Positions 55,194 through 64,000 of a stretch of 64,000 bases of DNA are shown here, in pieces. This DNA is from Tetracentron sinense. Lineage: Eukaryota > Streptophyta > Magnoliopsida > Trochodendrales > Trochodendraceae. Under the pieces are notes generated by a model that searched no databases, was not told the DNA's origin, and was given only the letters and a program-made list of their open reading frames with translations. The stretch lies in NCBI GenBank assembly GCA_015143295.1, contig CM026557.1:35473965-35537964 (forward strand). Reading direction: 5' to 3'. The translations under genes were made by a program, and so were the position numbers. Each line of letters starts with the position of its first letter. Position 1 is the first letter of the stretch.

Positions 55194-56176
55194 ATGATTC
55201 CTCGACTCGGAAAAATATTCACAAAGACTTGATCCCCAACTTTGAATTCCAAGTCTCTGTGATGAGTATCCGCATAACTCTTCTGCCTATCTTGGGCAGT
55301 CTTCAACCTTTCTCGGATGATTTTAACCCTATCAACGGTCTGCTTGATCAACTCAGGACCCAGTACTTTCCGCTCACCAACTTCAGTATAGAGGAGCTCA
55401 ACAACTTCTCCCATAGAAGGCCTCAAAAGGTGTCATCTGGATGCTCGCCTGATAGCTGTTGTTATGGGCGAACTCAACCAATGGTAAGTGATCCTCCCAA
55501 TTGCCCTGAAAGTCTAACATGCACACTCGGAGCATGTCCTCTATAGCCTGGTTCACCCTCTCGGTCTGCCCATCAGTCTGACGATGAAAGGCGGTGCTAA
55601 AGTCTAATCGAGAACCCATAGCACTTTGAAAGCTCTTCCAGAACTTGGAAGTAAACCTCGGGTCTCGATCAGACTCAATAGTAATTAGCACTCCATGTAA
55701 ACAAACCACTTCCTTGATGTACAAGGCGACAAGTTGGCTCAAACTAGATGTAGTCCGGTAGGGTAGGAATTGCGCAGACTTTGTCAACCTGTCCACTACC
55801 GCCCAGATAGCATCGGAACCCTTTGTCGTCTGTGAAAAACCAACTACAAAGTCCATAGAGATGTTCTCCATTTCCATTCCAGAAGAGGGAGGGGCTCTAA
55901 AAGACCTGCGAGTCTTTAATGCTCGGCCTTCACCTATTGGCACACCAAGCACTGAGTGACATACTCTGCTACTTCCCTCTTCATGTCCCAACACTAGAAA
56001 TGCCTCTTTAGGTTTTGGTACATCTTCGTACCCCCAGGATGCACCATATACTTGGACCAGTGTGCCTCGTCCAAGATCTCACGCCTCAACTCTGCATCGG
56101 TGGGAACACACTGCCTGCCCTTGAATGTGATGACACCATCACCATTCACGGTAAGTTCTTGACTGCCACTACTCAC
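55194..56176 (-). pseudogene. Integrase of the Tekay element
   Basis: The zinc-binding N-terminus (EAHWSKYMVHPGGTKMYQNL, 56,070-56,000) is followed by the core: MDFVVGFSQTTKGSDAIWAV, DRDPRFTSKFWKSF and DGQTERVNQAIEDMLR (the D-D-E triad). The region ends at DLEFKVGDQVFVNIFPSRGI, where Sirevirus A is inserted. The C-terminal half continues at 42,647. A TAG at 55,995-55,997 precedes the core ORF, and a frameshift lies near 55,400-55,426. Confidence 0.92.
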
Positions 56177-56575
56177 TGACTTATCTCGTTAAACAAGCAA
56201 CTCGGCATCCAAACTCTGCAACTCCTGGATCCGATCCAACATATATGGCTTGACTGCCAGATTCACTATCATTGGCCCATAGGTAGCAATACTGAAGCTG
56301 GTCGTGTTATTAGACATCTCTTCCAACAACTTCCACTCATGGACCATCATGCTAGCCAAGTGCCTAGAAGACTTCCTGCTCAGAGCATCTGCTACCACGT
56401 TCTCCTTACTCGGGTGGTATTGGATGGAGCGGTCATAATCCTTCAGAAACTCCACCCATTATCGTTTCCTCAGATTCAATTTCTTCTAGGAAAAAAAATA
56501 ACACAAGCTCCTATGTTCTGTGAACACATCGAACTGCTCCCCATAAAGGCAGTGACGCCAAATCTTCAATGCAAA
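56177..56575 (-). pseudogene. RNase H C-terminal part of the Tekay element
   Basis: FALKIWRHCLYGEQFDV-type frame, then [20 protein letters not shown] and ADALSRKSS. Stops occur in the KK-LNLRKR segment. The upstream side is cut by Sirevirus B within the codons of VVFALKIW. Confidence 0.88.
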
Positions 56576-58007
56576 TGAAAAAATCCAGTGAACATCAAAT
56601 CTAATGTTTGAGTTGAGAACTCACAAATTCAAGGAGATGGTTAAGTCTCCCTATAAGTCTATCTACCATTTATAAGATTATGCAATCAAATTATTAATTA
56701 AGGGATGATCAACTTAAAGTGCGGAATAAAGGAAATAAGCAAACCACAACACAAGCAATTTTTACGTCGAAACCCTTTCGGAAAAAACCACGGGACCTAG
56801 TCCAGCAACGAGAATCCACTAATACAAAGTATCAAATACTTACAAACTCAAACCTCACCTAAACAGGACTCGACTTCCTCGATTCATGGCTAGTCCTACA
56901 TACCTCAATAAGTAATCACGATCTCGTAAGACTCACAATGTACCGCAGTAGCCTGTTCTTCTCTTGTGTCTCAACAACTATGATCTCCATGATCGATCTC
57001 TGTCAATGACGGCTTTGGATTCCACCGACCAAGTCACACAACCACGATCCTCCTCAGATCGATCTCCTTTGTAAAGGATCTGGAACACTCCGACCAATTT
57101 GTTCTTTCCAGAACGGGTTGATGGTTTAGGACAACTTTAGAGTGATCCCATCAATAGCTTGAGGATCAACTGAAGCAAGTTTTCAGAGATAAGAATGATA
57201 AAACTTGCATCTCTAGAGCAACTAACCAAAGAGAATGAGAGAAATAAATCCTAGAGTTTATGAGAACTCTAGAGCTAGCCCAATGCACTCTCCACACTCT
57301 CCTAAAGTCCACATTCACGGACTAGAAGGGTTCTATTAAATAGAGAAGCCAAACCAAGGTTTTAGAAACACCCAAAAATGGATTTAGAAGCTTTTTTAAG
57401 CATTGGGTCGACCCAACTGTCACTTTGGGTCGACCTAGATTTTTAGAAACACCCAAAAATAGATTTCGAAGCTTTTTTAAGCATTGGGTTGACCCAACTG
57501 TAACTTTGGGTCGACCTAGATCTTGAGTGCTCTCTGGACATTTTTCTCATACATTTTCAGTTGAGGACTAGGTCGACCAAAACAAGATTCAGTCGACTGG
57601 CTTTGAAAAACTCATTTTTTGCTCTTGCTTCCTTCACAAAAATTGTAGACTTTTTTGATATGGTCGATTTGATATATTATGGAGCAAAATTGAAGCTACG
57701 GTTTGAGAGACATGCCTCTTAAAAAGAACCTTGGTTTTTAACAACCTCTAACACTTTTTGGGCTACATATCTAGTCACCTAAGGTTTATATGATTATTCT
57801 AAGTCAATTTTCACCTAAGGTAACATGGTATTTAGGTCACTTACCATCCTATGAGTGAAACAGAGGCTATGATCGGAATGTCTTCAACTCATCTTCTTCA
57901 GTCTTCATCTTCATTTGTCTTGGACGCTTGTAGGCAATGACACAAGATACACTAACACTCACTGTTTTGACACCGGAATAAGCCAACACTAAAACACGGA
58001 CTTTACA
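56576..58007 (-). repeat. 3' LTR of Sirevirus B
   Basis: 1,432 bp, plus-strand ends TGAAAAAATCC and GACTTTACA, followed by the tract rc of atctccccctttag. TATA-like TATTTAATAG (rc) lies at 57,334-57,342. A GGGTCGACCC-type cluster lies at 57,405-57,605. Confidence 0.85.
57405..57605 (-). promoter_or_regulatory. U3 palindrome cluster, GGGTCGACCC core
   Basis: Copies gggtcgacccaactg, gggtcgacctaga, gggttgacccaactg, aggtcgaccaaaac and cagtcgactgg. A segment of about 70 bp (cattgggtcgaccc...cctagat) is itself duplicated. It lies 65-270 bp upstream of the TATA-like box. Confidence 0.6.
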
Positions 58008-58518
58008 ATCTCCCCCTTTAGCAATTCTGTGGCAAAACCAACCTGAAGTATATGACTTGACACAAACTCCCCCAAAACACATCAAACAGAGAGTTAGGTT
58101 ATTACATGACACCAATTGAAAAATATTCTTAAAGTGAAGACATTGAAGTTCTTGTCAAGTAAGATCTGTCTGCTGCAATCCTACACCTACACATGCTCAT
58201 AAAAAAACCACCCAGTGAAGCATGTATGAAGTATTCAAATAGATAAACATAGATATTGCAAGGAATGTACTGAAATACCGAACTAGGGAACTATTACCCA
58301 ACATTCTCTCCCTTTTTGGCACAATTGCCAAAGGTAGTTATAAAGCCAATATCACAAAGAATATACCAAATTTAACATATGTGTAAGATCAAGGCAATTA
58401 CAATACAACCAAGTAAATGTAGACAATGCGGGGACTAAAGAGTGGGGAACAAAATAGCAATATAAAGCACAAACTCCCCCTCAACAACTCAACTTGATCT
58501 TTTCCCCCTAAGATCAAG
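58008..58518 (-). other. Multiple polypurine tracts of Sirevirus B, one in a hairpin
   Basis: Pyrimidine runs lie at 58,009 (LTR-adjacent), ~58,067, ~58,308, ~58,474 and 58,502. The last is the loop of a perfect 9 bp stem: CTTGATCTT (58,493-58,501) and AAGATCAAG (58,510-58,518). Another palindrome, ttggcacaattgccaa, lies at about 58,316-58,331. Confidence 0.75.
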
Positions 58519-59756
58519 GACGACACCAAAATCAGGGCACCTAACCTAAAAAGGCCCATGCCAACTAATAAGAAAACACATAATAATAATACTAAAAAGG
58601 TATCATGTGCCACACAAACATGCATCAAAAGCATTCCAAGTAGTAGTAATTTAAAATTACAAATCCAATGAAGAACATGATTAGTTAGTCCGACTGAGGA
58701 TACACATCTAACTAAATCTCATAGAATGCTAAAGCATAGCCAATTCACTTAGTCACATTTAGTGAACAGTTCAAAAGAGAAGCAATATGTGTGTAGTGGT
58801 GGTCTGACTAGATACTAAATCAAGGTTTATTTCCCTTTCCAAGGATATGACATTAACCACTAAGGGGACTCACGGAGACATAAATCTAAGAAGTCAAACC
58901 TAGTTAGATCCAGATATGCTGATTTTTAATATTTTTGTGCTCCTTTATCCATTTTATTTGACTCAATATTTTTCTTTTACTTTTGGTCAAATACCTCCGA
59001 ACTTTGTAAGATTTCTTTTGATGTTCTTTATCTGAAGATATCTTTTCATGCAATGATGGCTTTCACACTATCCAGGTAGGTAGTCTTGGCTATTGGCACT
59101 AGGGGCTTTCACTCTAGCAACTTAGATAACTACTATCCGCATAGGTAGCCATTACATACTGTTTGGATCCAATAGTGACTTTCACACTAGCCCAGTAGGT
59201 AGCCATTTTCATTGCAACAATTTTTTTTTCATGGAGGATACACAAAATAGGGATGACTAACAATATAGTCATTCTAGATTGGTCATCCAAGGTCACACTT
59301 TTAGGATAATTCAAACACCTACAAATTGGAAAATAGACCTCTTAACAGAATCAGTCAGAGTGCATGTGAAAGTACAAAGCATACACATATGAATAAGTCT
59401 CTAACTGTGCAAGATAAAACCAGTCTAATTTTCAGTCTAACCAAGAGACTATGAAGGTGATATATCCTCAATCAGCAATAAACTCATGTTCAACCCTGGA
59501 CAAGTACAGAAATAAGGATCACACAAGGAATGCAGATTATGCAAGTCAAACAAGGGCAACATGACAAAAATATTTTTAGATTTTATAGTTTTTCAATGTT
59601 TTTTAATTTTTCAAAATAAAGAAAACAGAAAAATAAACCAAAGCAAATAGCAAAAAAAATAAAAAAATAACTAATAATATACACAAGCAGTATAGCACTA
59701 GGACAAGATATAACAAACAAAGCACACCCCAGGCTATGACAGACACGGGCTAAGTA
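58519..59756 (-). other. Non-coding 3' region of Sirevirus B
   Basis: There is no pol. A motif (g)gctttcac(a/t)ct-agc/tcc-ag followed by gtaggtag recurs at about 59,058, 59,106 and 59,168. The rest is AT-rich. The gene order implies a deletion of protease to RNase H. Confidence 0.5.
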
Positions 59757-61720
59757 AAGCCCTTCTGGCCTCTCTTTCTCACCCAAACGGTTTTCACAGT
59801 TTGATTGACCCTTTGGTCTTTAACCATTTCAGTTGAGTTAGGTATGACCTTTTGCCTATTCCTCCTGTTCCTCCTTTTCCAAGATTGAGTCCTAGAATTA
59901 TGGCGGACATAATGGTTCTTCCTGTTTCCTCCTTTATATCTAGCATAAGGAGTGTCTCGACCATGCCACTGTCTAGAGTTATTATAGATATTCAATATAT
60001 CATCATTTAACTTCCTAGACATCTCCACTAGGATATCAACTCTCCTTTGAAGATTCCCACTCAAGTTATTTTGTTTCTCAAAACCATGATTGGACATCAT
60101 TCGAAGTTTAGGACATTGGGTTTAATATGACCTTTCTCTCCACATTTATGACATGTAGGAATGAATTTCAGAGTAGAGGGGTCTTTCCTATTTTCAGGAG
60201 GGTGCCTTTTATCACTAGGCTCAATGTTCAAGGTAGATGGAGTTCCCTTCACATCTCAACAACTCTAATTTTGCTCAAGATCAACCAACTTGATATTTCA
60301 AGACTTGACTTTTCATCAAGATAAACATGTAAATCAGATTCAAGAAGTTGAATCTTGACAAGGAGGGAAGCCTTCTCTTCTTCAAGCTGTGACACAAGAG
60401 CTTTCAACCCTGAAGCCACTTGGTTTAAGGCATCTCTTTCTATTTCAATAGATTTGACATTTTCGGTTATGAAAAACTGAAATTTTTTCAGCTTTAGGCA
60501 TTCATGAAATAGCTCATCATAGGCTGCCTCGAGGTCTCTCTCAGAATTTGAGTCATTCTGACTCTCATCATCCTCACCATCACTATGGTGTTGATCACTC
60601 ACAATATTTGAAGAAGATTCTTCAATCCCATATAAGGATGCAGTGAAGGTCATATAACCCCTAATCTCCTCACAAGAAGAACTATCTGATTCCTCAGATT
60701 CAGATTCACTATCATCCCTTGCATTGCCCTTAAATCTTTTCTTATTAGAGCACTCAGCAACAATATGGCCATAGCCTTGACATTCATAGCATTGAATACA
60801 TTGGGATTTACTGTCAGCACTTTAAAGATATTTCTTGTTTTCAAAGTGCTTGGATTAAGGTTTCTCAAAGAATTTTTGTCATTTCAGATTAAATCTCTTA
60901 TTAAATTTAAGAAATTTTCTGAATTTCTTTGCAAATAAAGTCAACTCTTCTTCATCATCCTTAAAGTCATTATCTGAACCATCTATGGATTCCTTGACAG
61001 ATTTCAAAGCAATAGATTTTGGTTTCTTAGATGGGTTCAAATTTAACTCATAGGTTTGGAGAGAATCAACCAACTCTTCGATTTTGAGAGCATCAACATT
61101 TTTACTCTCTTCAATGGTGGTAACCTTAAATCGAAATCTTTCAGGTAGAGATCTCAAAATTTTTATAACAATTTTGGACTCAAGAATACTTTCTCCTAGG
61201 TTAAAACAAGAATTAACAATGTCACTCAGATCACATAAAAACCATCAAAAGTTTCATTATCATTCATTCTCAGATTTTTAAATTGAGAAGTAAGCATTTG
61301 AAGTTTGGAGATCTTGACTATTGTAGTCCCTTCATAGGTAAGTTTAAGAATGTCTCATGTCTCATTCGAAGTGTCACATTTAGAAATACGTCGAAATTCT
61401 TCGGGTGTGACAACAGTCAAGATTGCATTTAGACCCTTATTGTTCCATCTACAACTTTCAAGTTCTACATTGGTCCAATCAGTAGAAGGTTTGGGGATGA
61501 TCTGGTTATCTATGGTTGTTGTTGGAGAGGTCCAACCTTATTCAACAGAGATCCATACTCTCTCATCCAAGGAGTTTAGAAAGGCTCTCATACGAGCTTT
61601 CCAATAGGCATAATTGTTTCCATCAAAAAATGGGGGACAAGAGATGGATCCTCCTTCTCTTTGGAGATTCATATTCATCGAATATAGAATTAGATCGCAC
61701 TAAAAAATTAGTGAACCTTC
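59757..61720 (-). pseudogene. Gag of Sirevirus B
   Basis: Pieces in order: MRSLPERFRFKVTTIEESKN to the KKFRKFLKFN region (61,157-60,879), a CCHC knuckle near 60,800-60,750 (CQGYGHIVAEC) and an acidic segment (SDDSESESEESDSSSCEE frame). A coiled-coil region follows (IEIERDALNQVASGLKALVS, 60,500-60,300). A second knuckle CHKCGEKGHIKPNV (about 60,158-60,117) has its last Cys replaced by Val. The last part (60,100-59,757) is strongly basic (RNRRNRQK) and ends KTVWVRKRGQKG, the usual junction to a protease that is missing here. Confidence 0.82.
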
Positions 61721-61721
61721 T

Positions 61722-61731
61722 TTGATACCAA
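61722..61731 (-). other. Primer-binding site of Sirevirus B
   Basis: The minus strand contains TGGTATCAAAG directly inside the LTR remnant, an initiator-Met type primer site. Confidence 0.75.
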
Positions 61732-61732
61732 T

Positions 61733-61927
61733 TGAAAAAATTCGGTGAACCTTAAATTTAATGTTTGAGTTGAGAACTCACAAATTCAAGTGGATGGTTG
61801 ATCCAGTGTCGATATGCCTACGGTTTGAGAGAGACCTTGAGGGGATGCCTCTTACAAGGTATCATTGTAAGGAAGCATTAGTTTGAGAGAGAGCTCCAAT
61901 TTTGAGGTATCGTTGTAGAAGACCCAA
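61733..61927. other. Truncated 5' LTR of Sirevirus B and scrambled junction
   Basis: LTR sequence matches the 3' LTR to about 61,800. A 17-base block gttgatccagtgtcgat follows; it also occurs in the Tekay protease at 62,540. A piece like LTR position 57,700 (tacggtttgagaga..atgcctctta) comes next. Then come three variants of gaggtatcgttgtaga (61,855-61,955), the last in the Tekay RNase H itself. Confidence 0.6.
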
Positions 61928-62515
61928 TCAACATCTTAGCCCAATAAGTGAGGCATCATTGTAGACTATAAAACCACCGCTCCCAGATAGAACTATGAGA
62001 ACTGGGGCCGTAGTAAGCCTCTTCTTCAATTCTGTGAAGCTCGCCTCACACCTATCGCTCCAAGTAAACTTAGCATTCTTCCGCGTAAGGTAAGTGAGCA
62101 GAGTCGTTAAGCTAGAAAACCCCTCAACAAAGCATCGATAGTACCCAGCCAGGTCGAGAAAACTGTGAATCTCGATAACACTCTTCGGCCTCTCCCAGTT
62201 CATCATTGTCTTGATCTTCGTAGAGTCAACTAAGATACCCATGGCAGATACCACGTGGCCAAGGAATGCCACTTTCTCTAACCAAAACTCGTACTTGCTC
62301 AACTTAGCATACAGGCTATGCTTTCGAAGAGTCTCAAGTGTAAGGCGAAGATCTCTCGCATGATCATCCCGGAGTGCACAAGAATATAATCCATGAAGAT
62401 GATAACACATCGATCGAGTGAAGGGCTGAACACCCGGTCATCAGATCCATGAAATTCGTCAGCTCGTTCGTCAGACCGAAAGGCATGACTAGGAACTCAT
62501 AGTGCCCTTGGCAAA
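61928..62515 (-). pseudogene. RT (C-terminal part) and RNase H start of the Tekay element
   Basis: From FLVMPFGLTNE (about 62,490) through a decayed catalytic region to LRKHSLYAKLSKYEFWLEKV, AFLGHVVSAMGILVDSTKIK, AGYYRCFVEGFSSLTTLLTY and FIVYNDASLIGL. The fingers and palm N-terminus of RT are deleted. The YxDD block is damaged. Confidence 0.88.
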
Positions 62516-62570
62516 ACTAGGCGACACAAAATAATGTGTTGATCCAGTGTCGATCAACAAATGGGCTAAG
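62516..62570 (-). pseudogene. Protease fragment of the Tekay element
   Basis: AHLLIDTGSTHYFVSPSFAK contains the aspartic protease active site DTG. It is joined, out of frame, straight to the RT block YEFLVMPFGL, so about 0.9 kb (rest of protease and start of RT) is missing. Confidence 0.85.
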
Positions 62571-62799
62571 CATTCGCTCACTAGCAAAGCGCCTATGTAC
62601 TAAAATTACTAATTGTCAAAACATTGCCAACAATCTTGAATAAATATAGGTAGTATGTTCATACATCCAATAACACATACATAATAACACATACATAAGG
62701 AGACTACCAATAATTCATAACTTAAATAACTTTGACTTGAGCGTACCTTGCACAACATCATCAGATGCATGTCCATCCCACTCCATCATGACGAAGACC
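62571..62799. other. AT-rich insertion between gag and protease of the Tekay element
   Basis: About 170 bp (62,571-62,740) with repeated aataacacatacata has no Tekay coding character. Minus-strand coding resumes with the linker VFVMMEWDGHASDDVVQGTL (about 62,795-62,735). Confidence 0.45.
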
Positions 62800-63435
62800 C
62801 TACCCTGATTCGCCCGACGAGGCGGCTGTGGGGGCTTGGAATCCTATGAAGATCCCTGTTGTGAAGTCTGTTCTAGAGGTTGGGCCTGTAATTTTCTTCG
62901 TGGGCAATCTCTGATCATGTGACCCTGATCGCCATAGTGAAAGCAACCCCCCGAAAGTCTGCAACACTCTCCGGCCTTGTGCCTCTTGCCACAAAGGGCA
63001 CATCCCTTAAATGGTGACGATGATGAGGACATGGGTGGCACATATCTAGTGGCATGCATAGTAGTAGGGCGAGGTGCTTGTGGGATAAAAGGAGGCCTCT
63101 AAGCCTGCATAGGCTGAGAAGATAGATATGGAGCAGTCATGGACCTCTTCTCAGGCGATGCTGAGCTATTGGACTGTCCTCGAAACATAACTCTCCCTGG
63201 GCTACTATCTCTCCTCTTGAGAAATTCCTCAGAATTCCTCTATGTGATCTTTGCCTTTCCCACAACCTCCCTCTAGGTTTTTACCTAGAACATAAAAACC
63301 CTGTCATGGATGAAGGACCGTAACCAATCTTTAAAATTTCTAACTCGCATACTCTCAGTATCGATCAGATGTGGAGAAAATCTTGATAGTCCGACGAACT
63401 TCGCCTCATACTCAGCCACGCTCGTCTCTCCCTAC
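62800..63435 (-). pseudogene. Gag of the Tekay element
   Basis: SVAEYEAKFVGLSRFSPHLI and DTESMRVR (63,420-63,320) belong to the Gag core. The zinc-knuckle region (63,000-62,890) has CALCGKRHKAGECC and CFHYGDQGHMIRDC; in the second the second Cys is Tyr. The N-terminal side is cut by a LINE at 63,436. Confidence 0.88.
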
Positions 63436-64000
63436 TTTTTTTTTTTTGGGAAAGCCACTCAAAAGGAGTGGGGGGTTTGGCAGACCCCTACCTGTTTATT
63501 AATTAAATAAAATGGGGGGGACATAAAACCTTACCCCTACAATGACACAACCAGAGGGGGACATAAAACCTTACCCCTGTAAGGACACAACAAGGGGGGG
63601 ACATAATACCAAAACCCCTAAAGAGACACAAAAGGCCAGGGGAATTAAAAACCCCTAGCCTAACCCAAGGACACAAAAAAAACAAAACAAAACAAAGACA
63701 ACACATTAAGATCTTCTGATATTCCCTATGCCCAATTTATCAAGGAAAATAAGAGATTGGAGCCGAGGAGGGCACTCCTGTCTAGAAAGAAAAGTACCAT
63801 TAAGATGAGTATCACATCCATAATTGGCTAAAAAATCAGCCACCTGATTAGCTTCCCTGTATATGTGATGAATATTAGAAACTAATCTGAGAACTTTATT
63901 TATCTGTTTATTCCAATACCAAGCAGTCCATGAGTGAGTAGACTTCCCATTCCAAGCTTCAACCAGAGTTTTAGAGTCAGAATCAATGTCAATCTGCGAA
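63436..64000 (-). mobile_element. LINE 3' end, runs off the window
   Basis: A poly-A tail (plus-strand T run 63,436-63,447) marks the 3' end. The 3' UTR has three units of ggggacataaaaccttaccc (63,515-63,625). The minus strand from 64,000 encodes an RNase H domain: DSDSKTLVEAWNGKSTHSWT, IHHIYREANQVADFLANYG and PRLQSLIFLDKLGIGNIRRS. The frame is open here, so this copy is younger than that at 32.3 kb. RT and endonuclease lie beyond the window. Confidence 0.85.

Larger units (their letters stand above)
56576..61803 (-). mobile_element. Sirevirus B, pol-less, 5' LTR truncated
   Basis: The 3' LTR (56,576-58,007), a tract cluster (58,008-58,518), a non-coding stretch, a gag (59,757-61,720) and the primer site are present. 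Only the last ~70 bases of the 5' LTR (61,733-61,803) remain before rearranged DNA. Protease, integrase and RT are absent. It is inserted in the Tekay RNase H. The distal host flank is deleted, so no TSD can be read. Confidence 0.85.
36007..63435 (-). mobile_element. Tekay-type Gypsy chromovirus, nested host element
   Basis: Reading on the minus strand: gag pieces (63,435-62,800), protease (62,560), RT (62,515-61,928), RNase H (56,575-56,177), integrase (56,176-55,194 and 42,647), chromodomain (42,420-42,269), polypurine tract (42,176) and 3' LTR (42,175-36,007). The 5' LTR lies beyond the window. It is interrupted by two Sireviruses, a solo LTR, a CACTA element and a LINE, and has internal deletions and stops. 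Inactive. Confidence 0.88.

Noticed and set aside
1-64000. tRNA or rRNA genes
   Set aside because: I saw only primer-site complements of initiator tRNA; no cloverleaf-like gene or rRNA block was noticed, although a scan with a covariance model was not possible.

Overview
This is a stretch of a flowering-plant nuclear genome, probably a dicot with a large, repeat-rich genome. The evidence is plant Copia/Sirevirus, Gypsy/Tekay, LINE, hAT, CACTA, Mutator-like and Tourist-like elements, plus one intron-split plant homeodomain gene. I see no bacterial-style operons, rRNA, tRNA or CRISPR. Nearly all open reading frames are retroelement fragments, and the coordinates below rest on hand-read target-site duplications (TSDs), LTR ends and splice sites.

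Left part (1-26.8 kb): a minus-strand homeodomain gene. Exon 1 (start codon at 26,372) and exons 2, 3 and 4 (ending at 5,765) join in perfect phase to give 288 codons. A short C-terminal exon with the stop codon lies at 1,422-1,491. The introns are stuffed with transposons. Intron 1 holds a Copia gag fragment with a triplicated zinc knuckle and a Tourist-like MITE. The 14.4 kb intron 3 holds a solo Sirevirus LTR, an 8.9 kb gag-only Gypsy-like element carrying a hAT MITE, and another hAT element. The stretch between exon 4 and the last exon holds a solo LTR and a Copia remnant, and the middle exon(s) needed to keep frame there were not found. A Mutator-like element sits about 0.4 kb upstream of the start codon.

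Middle part (28.4-36 kb): solo LTRs (one carrying a 24-25 bp minisatellite), a LINE 3' end, small MITEs and unassigned DNA.

Right part (36-64 kb): one large minus-strand Tekay-type Gypsy element (chromodomain present) that serves as a nesting host. Its 3' LTR (36,007-42,175) contains a solo LTR and a CACTA element. Its pol is split by a 12.5 kb Sirevirus (TSD ATGAT), which itself contains a solo Gypsy LTR (TSD AGATG). Further along, the host is split by a second, pol-less Sirevirus, and its gag is cut by a LINE.

The most interesting signals are inside the LTRs. (1) Clusters of degenerate palindromes with exchangeable cores (TTCGAA, TCGTCGACGA, GGTCGACC, CGATCG, TTGAC) lie roughly 50-350 bp upstream of the TATA box in both Gypsy and Copia LTRs. 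(2) The same kind of cassette plus a TATA box stands in front of the env-position ORF inside the Sirevirus, suggesting an internal promoter. (3) Several Gypsy LTRs share a hairpin, a splice-acceptor-like motif and a short acidic peptide whose codons differ mostly at synonymous positions.
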